From: Draconibacterium sediminis
Lineage (GTDB): Bacteria; Bacteroidota; Bacteroidia; Bacteroidales; Prolixibacteraceae
Reading direction: 5' to 3'
Length of the DNA: 64,000 nucleotides
Assembly (NCBI RefSeq): GCF_000949475.1
Contig: NZ_JRHC01000001.1
Location: 1,736,001-1,800,000, forward strand
Position 1 is the first letter of the stretch; every line of letters starts with the position of its first letter. The translations under genes were made by a program, and so were the position numbers. Shown here piece by piece: positions 1 to 7,440 of the stretch. The notes beneath the pieces were generated by a model, which worked only from the letters and a program-made list of their open reading frames with translations, had not been told where the DNA came from and did no database searches.

Positions 1-941
1 TTGAAAAGGTAAAATGTTTGATTATAGGATCGGGCCCTGCAGGTTACACTGCTGCAATTTATGCTGCACGCGCTAACCTGAGTCCGGTAATGTACGAAGG
101 ATTACAACCGGGAGGTCAGTTAACAACAACCACCGAAGTTGAGAACTATCCGGGTTATCCGGAAGGTGTTACCGGCCCGGTAATGATGGAAGATCTGAAA
201 AAACAAGCCGAACGTTTTGGTACCGATGTACGTTGGGGAATGGCAACGAAAGTTGATTTCTCGGGCGATATTCATAAAGTGTGGATCGACGGTTCGAAAT
301 TGATCGAAGCTGAAACGGTGATTATTGCTACCGGAGCAACAGCAAAATACCTTGGACTGGAAGACGAAAAGAAATATGCTGGAGGTGGAGTTTCTGCCTG
401 TGCAACCTGCGACGGATTTTTCTACAGAGGGAAAGATGTGGCCGTTGTTGGTGGTGGCGATACTGCTGCTGAGGAAGCTATGTACCTGGCCGGTCTGTGT
501 AACAAAGTATACCTGATTGTACGTCGTGATGTGCTTCGTGCATCAAGAGTGATGGCCGAGCGCGTGAAAAAAACACCAAACGTAGAAATACTTTGGAAAC
601 ACCAAACAAAAGGATTGGTTGGCGACAATGGTGTGGTTGAAGGTGCAAAATTGGTTAAAAACCTTGGAGAAGAAGGGGAAGAGGAAGTTAACATTAAAAT
701 TGACGGATTCTTTTTGGCCATCGGTCACAAGCCAAACTCAGATATTTTTGCCGACTATCTTGATACCGACGAAGTAGGTTATATTTTAACTCAGCCCGGA
801 ACATCAAAAACAAAAGTTCCCGGAGTATTTGCCTGCGGCGATGTACAAGACTCGCAATACCGCCAGGCGGTTACTGCTGCCGGATCGGGTTGTATGGCTG
901 CAATTGATGCAGAGCGATACCTGTCGGAAAAACATTCGTAA
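1..941 (+). CDS. trxB: Thioredoxin reductase (5' end outside window)
   Basis: NADPH-dependent FAD enzyme that reduces the disulfide of thioredoxin in the cytoplasm. The frame is open from base 3 and reads EKVKCLIIGSGPAGYTAA, so the true start lies upstream of the window; a TTG at 18 is internal and should not be used as the start. Seen: N-terminal FAD dinucleotide fold (GSGPAG), the redox-active CATC motif followed by DGFF about 130 residues in, the NADPH fold GGGDTAAEEA, and the C-terminal FAD signature ending GVFACGDVQD. Length after the missing residues fits the usual 310-320. It converges on the next gene with a shared terminator. Function is secure; only the first residues are missing. 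Confidence 0.96.
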   Translation, partial: EKVKCLIIGSGPAGYTAAIYAARANLSPVMYEGLQPGGQLTTTTEVENYPGYPEGVTGPVMMEDLKKQAERFGTDVRWGMATKVDFSGDIHKVWIDGSKLIEAETVIIATGATAKYLGLEDEKKYAGGGVSACATCDGFFYRGKDVAVVGGGDTAAEEAMYLAGLCNKVYLIVRRDVLRASRVMAERVKKTPNVEILWKHQTKGLVGDNGVVEGAKLVKNLGEEGEEEVNIKIDGFFLAIGHKPNSDIFADYLDTDEVGYILTQPGTSKTKVPGVFACGDVQDSQYRQAVTAAGSGCMAAIDAERYLSEKHS

Positions 942-964
942 AAAGAAAGACACTTCGTAATAAC

Positions 965-999
965 TAAAAAAGCAGGATGAGAAATCATCCTGCTTTTTT
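965..999. terminator. Bidirectional hairpin terminator
   Basis: A perfect 10-bp stem (AGCAGGATGA at 971-980 with TCATCCTGCT at 985-994) closed by a GAAA tetraloop, flanked by an A run on the left and a T run on the right. It lies between convergent trxB and the hemolysin III-type gene and can serve both strands. Confidence 0.9.
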
Positions 1000-1020
1000 G
1001 TATCTCTAATCTGTTAATTC

Positions 1021-1674
1021 CTAATTTAAACTGTAAAGTACCGAGAAGAAATGCATAATACTTCCGGCCAAAACAAAAAGGTGCCAAATACCATGGCCGT
1101 ATTTTAAGCCTCGCCAGGAGTAAAAAATAACACCGATTGAATAACAGGCTCCACCAACAAACAAAAAGGCAATGCTTGACGCAGGCAGATTTCTGACAAT
1201 TGGCCCAATGGCCAATAAAAACATCCAGCCCATGGCCAGGTATATGCCAACCATTAATTTCCGGAAACGGGTTAAATAAATCGATCGGATTACCATTCCT
1301 GTAATCGCCAATCCCCATATTATTCCAAAAAGAGTCCAGCCCAAAGCACCACGAATGGTGGTGAGCACAAAAGGCGTGTAGGTGCCTGCAATTAATAAAA
1401 ATATGGCGGCATGATCGAACCGAACAAACAGGTTCTTCAATTTTTCGCGGGTGAAACTGTGGTAAAGTGTCGATGATAAATAGAGCAACACTAAACTGCT
1501 TCCGAAAATACTAAAACTTACCACATGCCAAACATTGCCTTTTATAGCTGCAAATACAACCAAAAGTACAAGCGCAGCAATGCTTAGCAAAGTCCCTATT
1601 CCATGTGTGATACTATTAAATATCTCCTCCCCAAGTGATAAGGTACGGTATCCGGCTTCAACTTTTTTTCTCAT
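1021..1674 (-). CDS. Hemolysin III family membrane protein (PAQR/TrhA-like)
   Basis: Integral membrane protein of the hemolysin III/PAQR superfamily, 217 residues, the usual size. Seen: an N-terminal Glu/His segment LGEEIFNSITHGIGTLL typical of the family, then about seven hydrophobic segments, and the C-terminal GHGIWHLFVLAGSIMHF with the conserved histidines that bind a metal in PAQR proteins. Known for the family: homologues have been linked to membrane homeostasis or were named for apparent haemolytic activity; no specific reaction can be assigned from sequence. Monocistronic, reading towards trxB. Confidence 0.9.
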   Translation of the reverse strand: MRKKVEAGYRTLSLGEEIFNSITHGIGTLLSIAALVLLVVFAAIKGNVWHVVSFSIFGSSLVLLYLSSTLYHSFTREKLKNLFVRFDHAAIFLLIAGTYTPFVLTTIRGALGWTLFGIIWGLAITGMVIRSIYLTRFRKLMVGIYLAMGWMFLLAIGPIVRNLPASSIAFLFVGGACYSIGVIFYSWRGLKYGHGIWHLFVLAGSIMHFFSVLYSLN

Positions 1675-1834
1675 AAACGTTGCTTTTCGAATAAAACTTA
1701 ATTCTGTTCGAAATTACTCAAAAAAATTATTGTTTGAATACAATATGTCAATTCCAAATAAATAATAATAATAACGTTTTGTTTGCCAGATGGTTATTGG
1801 TGTCGTTTTTCTGGTATTTAGAATTGCAAAGAAA

Positions 1835-2341
1835 CTATTTTGGCCCAATCAACTCAATAAAAGTTCCATCGGGATCCTGAACCAGCAGGAAAAAACGGTT
1901 TTCACCGAGTTCTGATGGTTTACCGCTCAGTACTTTAATACCCTGTTTTTCAATCCGGTCTAAAACAGGCTGCAGATGTTTCACCATAATGGTAATGTAC
2001 TGCATTCCGGTATCGTCGCTCATAAATTTCTGTTTCGGGTGTTTGGCTTTTGTACCCAAACTCATCAGCTTCCATTCGCTGGCTTCTTCGCTGTCTTCCA
2101 GTTTAAGAATAGTTACATCCAGCTGATAACTGTCGGTTAAACCCAGCTCAGTACATTGTTCTTTCGAAACCGAAAATTCGCCGGTTTTTACCATGCCAAT
2201 AACATTGGTGTAAAAATCGATTGATTTCTCGAGGTCTTCAACAACAACACCAACACCAATTGCCGATTTGCTAAAATTGTTTTGGGCCATTGCGAAAAAT
2301 GTAAAGAGAACCAGGGCGAGAGAGAAAAGACTTTTTTTCAT
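1835..2341 (-). CDS. Exported VOC/glyoxalase-fold protein
   Basis: A 168-residue protein with a clear Sec signal peptide (MKKSLFSLALVLFTFFAMAQ, cleavage probably after about residue 19) followed by one vicinal-oxygen-chelate module: IGVGVVVEDLEKSIDFYTNVIGM at the start, a central YITIMVKHLQ strand, and a C-terminal FLVQDPDGTFIELIGP with the Glu expected as a metal ligand. Members of the superfamily include glyoxalases, dioxygenases and antibiotic-binding proteins; the substrate is not predictable. Periplasmic location is less common for this fold. Stand-alone gene. Confidence 0.85.
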   Translation of the reverse strand: MKKSLFSLALVLFTFFAMAQNNFSKSAIGVGVVVEDLEKSIDFYTNVIGMVKTGEFSVSKEQCTELGLTDSYQLDVTILKLEDSEEASEWKLMSLGTKAKHPKQKFMSDDTGMQYITIMVKHLQPVLDRIEKQGIKVLSGKPSELGENRFFLLVQDPDGTFIELIGPK

Positions 2342-2453
2342 CGTTTTAGATTTAATTGATTTTTAGTATCCGTAAATTTAATAGAATTAAAGGAAAGGCA
2401 ATAAATGATTTGGCGAGAAATAAAGTTCATCTATCTTTATAAAAAGAACAAGA

Positions 2454-2861
2454 ATGAAACTACCTGTTATAAATAACACCAACCTGGAAAACCTGATGGA
2501 CAAGGCTGAAATAGTTCAGCAAACAGCCGAGCAGATCATGAAGGATTTTGGGATGTTTGGTGTGGAGATCACTTTTTCGGGCGATACCAATAATGCTTAC
2601 CACGAATTGCACCAGCAATTAATTGATCAGATAACAGGTTTGGTGGAGACCAACTACGATTTGTTGTTATCGGTGTTGTACCAGGTTGATATTACCAACC
2701 GCGAAATCGTTCAGGCAGAGCAGGATTTGCCACATTATTCGCACATCGAAATTATTGCTCACCAGGTGATTGCCCGTGATTTGAAAAAGGTGTTGCTTCG
2801 CCGTTATTTCAAAATGAAAGATGGGGAGGGTGGAATAGAAAAAGGAATTGATAAGACATAA
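2454..2861 (+). CDS. Conserved hypothetical cytoplasmic protein
   Basis: 135 residues, no signal peptide or membrane segment, mostly helical by eye. The phrase LLLSVLYQVDITNREI followed by a run of acidic and histidine residues (EQDLPHYSHIEIIAHQVIARDLKKVLLRRYF) looks like a small helical fold; its name and function are not recognised. Start chosen at the first ATG, about 10 bp after a purine stretch AAAAAGAACAAGA. Stand-alone gene, convergent with the next one through a hairpin. Codon use resembles its neighbours, so it is probably real. Confidence 0.75.
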   Translation: MKLPVINNTNLENLMDKAEIVQQTAEQIMKDFGMFGVEITFSGDTNNAYHELHQQLIDQITGLVETNYDLLLSVLYQVDITNREIVQAEQDLPHYSHIEIIAHQVIARDLKKVLLRRYFKMKDGEGGIEKGIDKT

Positions 2862-2890
2862 AAAAAGCGCCTTACGACGCTTTTCTTCTT
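2861..2890. terminator. Bidirectional hairpin terminator
   Basis: AAAAGCG (2863-2869) pairs with CGCTTTT (2878-2884) around a short loop, followed by TCTTCTT, between the convergent genes ending at 2861 and 2904. Confidence 0.75.
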
Positions 2891-2903
2891 ATTTCAAGTG
2901 ATG

Positions 2904-3353
2904 TTATTGTCCGAATACATACCTAACGTTAAAACCGAAACCCTTGGCATGAAAATCTGTATCTTCAATAATACTTAATGCCGGACGCCAATCTACTCCC
3001 AATGCAATAGGAATACTGTTAAAATGATATTCCAGACCAATTTCTCCAATTGCTCCCAGCCAAAACGGATCGTCAATCCACATATATGGACCAACTCCAA
3101 CGTACCAGTTAAATGCTTCTCCGCTAAGTGGTCGGTAAAGGAAATCCCATAACAGGTCAATTCCAACTCCATCTCCGAATGACACATCAGCGTGAATACG
3201 GCTGAACTGCCCTGTACTAAAAATACCATCGATTGCAACATTTCCTCCGGAAATATCACCAAATCGAACTCCAAGTTCCTGTGCATTTGATGAAACTACA
3301 CCACCAATTACTATAGCTAAAACAGCTATAAATTTTACCATTGTTTTTTTCAT
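2904..3353 (-). CDS. Small outer-membrane beta-barrel protein
   Basis: The longest frame starts further upstream, but the sensible start is the ATG at 3353, which gives a Sec signal peptide (MKKTMVKFIAVLAIVIGG, cleaved near SSNAQ) and a 149-residue protein. The mature part alternates short amphipathic strands (LGVRFGDISGGNVAIDG, FNWYVGVGPYMW, IGEIGLEYHF) and ends FNVRYVFGQ, a terminal aromatic strand typical of outer-membrane barrels. Function unknown; an eight-stranded porin-like or adhesin-like barrel is the best structural guess. Stand-alone gene. Confidence 0.8.
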   Translation of the reverse strand: MKKTMVKFIAVLAIVIGGVVSSNAQELGVRFGDISGGNVAIDGIFSTGQFSRIHADVSFGDGVGIDLLWDFLYRPLSGEAFNWYVGVGPYMWIDDPFWLGAIGEIGLEYHFNSIPIALGVDWRPALSIIEDTDFHAKGFGFNVRYVFGQ

Positions 3354-3485
3354 AATCTTTAATTTAATAATCATGTGTTTATGAATTCTAAGTTGATAAG
3401 TTACAGAAAAATTACATCTTTTGTTCAGTACAAAACAAAAAAAATGCAAAAAAAATGTATTGGGGTGATTGGTCGGAAATGTAAT

Positions 3486-4328
3486 TTATTGCGGACGTGC
3501 GATCATTATTCCGGAAACTGAATCCCGGTTTGCCAAATATTCATACAGTGTTTGTTCCGAAAGAATTACTTTCTCAGCTTTTGATGATGCGTGCATAAAG
3601 TGAAGTTCATCATCTTTAAAAAAAGCTATTCCAACATGGGTAATATCCAGTCCGTCAACCGTGGTAGTGATGCCAAAAATATCGCCATCTTTAATTTGAT
3701 CTTTTAGCAATTCAAGTTTCTCGGTAGGAATGTAATATAGTTTGGTTTTTGTTAACTCCTGTTCTTGTTTGTGCAGAGCCTCAATAAATACCGCATTGTT
3801 TTTTAATGGCTTATAGCTGTTGGGGTGCTGGCTCATAAAATTAATCGTTTTACTAAACCCGGTATTGCCAATTGATTGCGAAACTGATTTTACCGTGCCC
3901 TTTTTGTCGTTATCCAAAATCCAGTCGCTGAAATAATGCAATCGCGATGGGTAGCCGTTTATCTCGCCACCTCGATAACGGATAAGTTGCAACTCGTTTT
4001 TAAATTGTTTAAACGATGGTTTTCGTGTTTTGGCAGTTCGCGCCAGTGCCAGGCAGTTTTCGGCAAATGTTGTACAATCCAGTTCACGCAGATTTACGAT
4101 TAATTGTTCGGGTTCCGTTTCCAAAGTGTGAGCAACGTATGGTGTATTCATCAATAGTTTTCCTGCTTCAACAACAAGTTCTGCCGTTGTATTATTGCTA
4201 TACTGTTGCAATTCAGTAAGAATGTGTGTGCAAATTTCCTCGTCAGAATTATCGGTGCCATGTTGGGCAAATAGGCTTGTAAAGCCCAAAAACAGTGCAA
4301 CGACCAACAGAAAAACCTTCTTGTTCAT
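3486..4328 (-). CDS. Exported DUF1460-family peptidoglycan amidase-like protein
   Basis: Start set at the ATG at 4328, which gives a signal peptide (MNKKVFLLVVALFLGFTSLFAQ) and 280 residues; the open frame continues upstream only through the non-coding or opposite use of a small gene. It matches the DUF1460 family (N-acetylmuramoyl-L-alanine amidase-like, NlpC/P60-related): catalytic Cys85 in LDCTTFAENCLAL, His231 in ITHVGIAFF and a downstream HFMHASS with His246. Family knowledge: some members cut muropeptides in the periplasm, so a role in cell-wall recycling is inferred. The gene for a 41-residue membrane protein lies 77 bp upstream on the same strand. Confidence 0.85.
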   Translation of the reverse strand: MNKKVFLLVVALFLGFTSLFAQHGTDNSDEEICTHILTELQQYSNNTTAELVVEAGKLLMNTPYVAHTLETEPEQLIVNLRELDCTTFAENCLALARTAKTRKPSFKQFKNELQLIRYRGGEINGYPSRLHYFSDWILDNDKKGTVKSVSQSIGNTGFSKTINFMSQHPNSYKPLKNNAVFIEALHKQEQELTKTKLYYIPTEKLELLKDQIKDGDIFGITTTVDGLDITHVGIAFFKDDELHFMHASSKAEKVILSEQTLYEYLANRDSVSGIMIARPQ

Positions 4329-4405
4329 TCTTGATATATTTTTTTTGAAGCTAAAAATTAAAGGTATAATTTTTTTGTAAAAATGGTAATTCACATGGTG
4401 TGAAT

Positions 4406-4531
4406 CTAGCTTGAAAACACTTCCATAAGACGAAGGCCAAACCATATGGTTAAAAAGAGCATTGCAAAAGCAAAAACCGAATATAAAATAATTCGCATTT
4501 TTCGATTGTCTTTATTTTTTCTTTGGCCCAT
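4406..4531 (-). CDS. 41-residue single-span membrane protein
   Basis: A short frame read on the minus strand from ATG at 4531 to TAG at 4406. It encodes a basic N-terminus (MGQRKNKDNRKMR), one hydrophobic segment (IILYSVFAFAMLFLTIWFG) and a short tail LRLMEVFSS, so a cytoplasm-in single-span topology. The positive-inside pattern and clean boundaries make it look like a real small protein rather than noise. It is upstream of and co-oriented with the DUF1460-type gene. Function unknown. Confidence 0.6.
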   Translation of the reverse strand: MGQRKNKDNRKMRIILYSVFAFAMLFLTIWFGLRLMEVFSS

Positions 4532-4671
4532 GTAATTACTAGGTTTTAGCCTTCAGGTGATATACGAAAAAAAGAAACTGATGTTTGAATTAATTAAAAA
4601 AAAACTGGCAGAGAGATAGAATAAAGTGAAAAAACTGCTATTTTACGAAGGAATGATATTTAATCAACTTC

Positions 4672-5361
4672 ATGAAAAAGTTAATACTGTTGTTCGTGTT
4701 TATTAACTCCTGCGTTGGTTTTAGCTTTGGGCAGATGTATTTGGCCGATGTTGAGTTCGATAAAGTGGGGTGCGAGCAGGTTGAACATTTCGTGAAGAGT
4801 CAGATTAAAAACAATACCGAAACTTTCTCGGATGTAAAAGCTTCGTTGCAACCAACTGCCAGCACCGAGGGTTTTCGTTTTCACGAGCGAGAATATGTTA
4901 TAAAAGACAGCCTGGCCAAAGTTTGGTCGTTTTACGTGCATACCAATCCATCGATTGCCTGGAATGCGTCGCGGTTTTCATTTGCAATGTTGTTTTCGAA
5001 AAGTAATAATGAGATGATCTATCCGAACGGACACGTGGATGGAATTGATCCGGGACAGGTAATTTATTTAAACCTGAATGTTTTAAAAGTTAAAAAGCTA
5101 GCCACCGCATTTGAGATTACAACGGTTGACGACAAAAAGAAAGTAATTGAATTTAGCTACGTGGAGGATAATATTACACATGGAAAGCAGCAATTAACTT
5201 TTACAAAAATGCGAAAAGGATACACTAAAATTACACATCGTACTTATTTTAAAAGTGAGTCTGTTTTGCGCGACCACTTCTTGTACCCTTATTTTCATAC
5301 GCGCCTTACCAATACCTACCACCGAAACATGAAACATTTACTTAAGGCGTCGGAGAATTAG
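4672..5361 (+). CDS. Exported SRPBCC/START-like hypothetical protein
   Basis: 229 residues with a signal peptide (MKKLILLFVFINSCVGFSFGQ). The mature part begins around residue 22 and contains EREYVIKDSLAKVWSFYVHTNPSIAW, an opening often seen in SRPBCC-type lipid-binding folds, then GQVIYLNLN, a beta-rich middle (AFEITTVDDKKKVIEFSY) and a C-terminal helix with LRDHFLYPYFHTRLTNTYHRNMKHLL. The fold call is an inference from pattern; no ligand can be named. It ends directly beside the 21-bp repeat array and converges on the macrodomain gene. Confidence 0.75.
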   Translation: MKKLILLFVFINSCVGFSFGQMYLADVEFDKVGCEQVEHFVKSQIKNNTETFSDVKASLQPTASTEGFRFHEREYVIKDSLAKVWSFYVHTNPSIAWNASRFSFAMLFSKSNNEMIYPNGHVDGIDPGQVIYLNLNVLKVKKLATAFEITTVDDKKKVIEFSYVEDNITHGKQQLTFTKMRKGYTKITHRTYFKSESVLRDHFLYPYFHTRLTNTYHRNMKHLLKASEN

Positions 5362-5362
5362 C

Positions 5363-5572
5363 ATCTTCCTGCCCCGATATCGAGTTATCCCACGCTGCTT
5401 GTAAGTTCTCCCGCGATTAAAGTCACTTTTCCCTGGTCCGGCGGCCGTTCTCCCATAAAAATAAGGCGTTCTCCCACGGTTTTTTGCTGTTCTCCCGGGG
5501 TCTTGGATGGTTCTCCCACGTTTGGACGTAGTTCTCCCATGCATTTATCCGGTTCTCCCGTGGGAGATTTTA
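5363..5572. repeat. 21-bp periodic array: GTTCTCCC core plus 13-nt variable filler
   Basis: Ten consecutive 21-bp units. Exact GTTCTCCC cores start at 5405, 5447, 5468, 5489, 5510, 5531 and 5552; degenerate cores sit exactly in phase at 5384 (GTTATCCC), 5426 (CTTTTCCC) and, weakly, 5363 (ATCTTCCT). The 13-nt fillers differ completely, for example GCGATTAAAGTCA, ATAAAAATAAGGC, GGGGTCTTGGATG and ATGCATTTATCCG. The last unit runs into an inverted copy, giving TCTCCC-GT-GGGAGA at 5554-5567, and a further inverted core-like GGGAGA lies at 5624. The array fills the gap between two convergent genes. Read on the minus strand it gives Gly-Arg-Thr heptads, but a stop codon lies at 5545-5547 inside the phase, so a protein reading is unlikely. 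Function unknown. Confidence 0.9.
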
Positions 5573-5659
5573 CAAAATGTCAGGGAATAGTGTTTTTTAT
5601 ATATGAAAATTTACTTTTTGTATGGGAGAGGTGCCCTTGTTAACCATTAGAAGCATCGG

Positions 5660-6163
5660 TTAGGTAAGCAAATTATTATAAATGGAGTAATTCTCTTCAT
5701 CAAACACGCAAAATATCACCGTATCAAGTTCGTGATCATTTGCCAAAAAGTCTTTTACCGTTTGTGTCGCAATTTGTGCAGCCTCGTGTTTCGGGTAGCC
5801 GTAAATACCCGTGCTGATGTTGGGAAAAGCAATGGATTTTACACCGTTTTGCAGCGCCACTTCCAAACTTCGGTGGTAGCACGATGCCAGTTTCTCGGCT
5901 TCGTTATAGCTGCCCCCGTTATAAACCGGACCAACGGTATGAATCACATATTTTGCCGGAAGATTGTATCCATTTGTAATTTTTGCATCGCCGGTTTCGC
6001 AGCCCTTAAGCTGGCGGCATTCGTTTAAAAGTTCGGGGCCGGCTGCCCGGTGAATGGTTCCGTCGACACCGCCGCCACCCAGCAACGATTTGTTGGCAGC
6101 ATTTACAATGGCATCAACCTCAAGTTGGGTAATATCGCCCCGGTGTAATTGAATTTTACTCAT
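5660..6163 (-). CDS. Macrodomain protein (O-acetyl-ADP-ribose deacetylase-like)
   Basis: Single macrodomain of 167 residues with the start at 6163 ([12 protein letters not shown]); the open frame upstream of it lacks family similarity. Seen: [20 protein letters not shown] with the catalytic-type Asn-Ala-Ala-Asn, the glycine-rich loop [24 protein letters not shown] and the phosphate-binding loop [15 protein letters not shown]. Known: proteins of the YmdB/MacroD class remove ADP-ribose or deacetylate O-acetyl-ADP-ribose in the cytoplasm. It lies 56 bp downstream of a helical-protein gene on the same strand and may be the last gene of the amidohydrolase group. The repeat array begins just beyond its 3' end. 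Confidence 0.92.
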   Translation of the reverse strand: MSKIQLHRGDITQLEVDAIVNAANKSLLGGGGVDGTIHRAAGPELLNECRQLKGCETGDAKITNGYNLPAKYVIHTVGPVYNGGSYNEAEKLASCYHRSLEVALQNGVKSIAFPNISTGIYGYPKHEAAQIATQTVKDFLANDHELDTVIFCVFDEENYSIYNNLLT

Positions 6164-6219
6164 AGCTGTGGCTTTTTCTCTAAGATACAAAGTTTTCAAA
6201 TACAACGGGGTAAACGGTG

Positions 6220-6720
6220 CTAGTCGTCAACCATGTCTTCAATGTTTTCGTCCGATTCGGGAATGAGCATTTCTGTTGATTTGGCACGAACATCGTCGAA
6301 ATTAAGCTTTTTACGGGCAGCCTTTACCACCATGCCAATTACAAATTTTATGGCAATATGTTCGGCCATTTCCGGGAGGTAGGGTATGTCAATTTTATCG
6401 TTGGCAAGACGTGTTAAACGTCGCACCAAACGTTTGGCTTCCTTTTTCGAAATGCCATGATCGGTACTTCGGATAAGGTCGTAAAATTCGTTGGGTAAAT
6501 GGTCGTATAAAAAGGTGTCGATTTTTAGGATTACTTTAATGAGTATTTTTTCTTCGCCACTTTCTTTTATAAAAGGAACATCAATTCTTTCGTTTAATCG
6601 AATGGCGAGATCTTTAATTTCTTCTTGCGACATTTTTTGTCGTTTTATAGGTTCTGCATAAAAATCATCCAGAAGTGCTACAAATTCATCCGGAGTAAGA
6701 TCGGCTACTTTTGTTGTCAT
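6220..6720 (-). CDS. Helical protein with internal duplication, unknown function
   Basis: 166 residues, no export signal, predicted almost wholly helical and charged at both ends. Two halves resemble each other: [28 protein letters not shown] and [28 protein letters not shown] share the pattern hydrophobic-RL-(N/D)-(E/K)-IDxP(F/Y)-(I/L)-x3-E-x2-I-x-IK. This suggests a duplicated helical hairpin with a bundle or protein-binding role. It follows the peptidase gene by 42 bp and probably shares its transcript. I do not recognise the family. Confidence 0.8.
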   Translation of the reverse strand: MTTKVADLTPDEFVALLDDFYAEPIKRQKMSQEEIKDLAIRLNERIDVPFIKESGEEKILIKVILKIDTFLYDHLPNEFYDLIRSTDHGISKKEAKRLVRRLTRLANDKIDIPYLPEMAEHIAIKFVIGMVVKAARKKLNFDDVRAKSTEMLIPESDENIEDMVDD

Positions 6721-6762
6721 AATTTTTTGGATTTAATGATGAGTAAAATGTGTAATGTTTAG

Positions 6763-7440
6763 TTATGCCTGAAATAATGATTCCAGGAGATCGCGGGTTT
6801 CGTTGTTGTAAACGCCATTTATTTTCAGTTCCGGTTTGCGTGTTTGCAGCTCTTTTACGCCGTTTTCGGTTTTTGGGCCAAAATCACCGTCAGAAGTTCC
6901 AACGTTAATATTCAGTAGTTTTAGCGCGTCCTGCAAGGCAACCACAGCCGCGCCTTTACTGCCTTTTTGAAGTAACGGATCGGGAATAATGAGTTGCTCC
7001 CGAGCGGCCAGTCGCTGATACGATAAAACGGTATTTATGCGGTAAGCTGAAACCGATACGCGGTTGCCCTGGTTACCACCCAGGCAGTAAACACGCTTTT
7101 TGTCGGTAGAAACACCCAGGAAAAAACCAACATGCCCTTTCCACGATTCGGGACTTTCGCGCCAGAAAACCACCACATCACCCGGCTCGGGATTTATGGT
7201 TTTTACTCCCACATTGAGCCACGAACGCGCATTGGGTTTTTTCGAATATTCCAGGCCGGCTTTCATGGCCACCCAGTTTACAAAATTGCTGCACCACGGA
7301 ATCTCGTCAGTGGTAACGCCTGCAATGCCTGCTTCTTCGGCGTATTTTAAAACTTCCGGGTTATGTTCCGAGCCAACAATTTCTTCGGTGCCCAACTCGG
7401 CAAAGGCTAATTTTAATAAATCTTCCATACCAATTTGCAT
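6763..7440 (-). CDS. TIGR02594-like cell-wall peptidase with C-terminal peptidoglycan-binding domain
   Basis: 225 residues. N-terminal half: TDEIPWCSNFVNWVAMKAGL, the catalytic Cys region of TIGR02594/NlpC-P60-like proteins, followed by PEPGDVVVFWRES and WKGHVGFFLGV with the catalytic His, then GGNQGNRVSVSAY. C-terminal 70 residues: LLQKGSKGAAVVALQDALKLL with DGDFGPKTENGVKELQ, a PG_binding_1 domain. No signal peptide is visible, as in phage endolysins and many secreted effectors. Its ATG overlaps the stop of the upstream amidohydrolase gene by one base (TAATG), so translation is probably coupled. The substrate is inferred to be peptidoglycan stem peptides. Confidence 0.85.
   Translation of the reverse strand: MQIGMEDLLKLAFAELGTEEIVGSEHNPEVLKYAEEAGIAGVTTDEIPWCSNFVNWVAMKAGLEYSKKPNARSWLNVGVKTINPEPGDVVVFWRESPESWKGHVGFFLGVSTDKKRVYCLGGNQGNRVSVSAYRINTVLSYQRLAAREQLIIPDPLLQKGSKGAAVVALQDALKLLNINVGTSDGDFGPKTENGVKELQTRKPELKINGVYNNETRDLLESLFQA

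Noticed and set aside
3354-3449. Longer N-terminus for the small barrel gene
   Set aside because: It would bury the signal peptide; the internal ATG at 3353 gives a normal export signal.
5338-5544. Minus-strand reading of the 21-bp array as a Gly-Arg-Thr heptad protein
   Set aside because: A stop codon (5545-5547) lies directly before the only ATG, while the repeat phase continues through 5552, so the periodicity is not protein-driven.
5363-5572. CRISPR array
   Set aside because: The constant part is 8 bp and the variable part 13 nt, far below any known repeat/spacer size, and no cas gene is present in the window.
6763-7440. Prophage origin of the cell-wall peptidase
   Set aside because: No capsid, tail, integrase or holin genes nearby; neighbours are enzyme genes in one operon.
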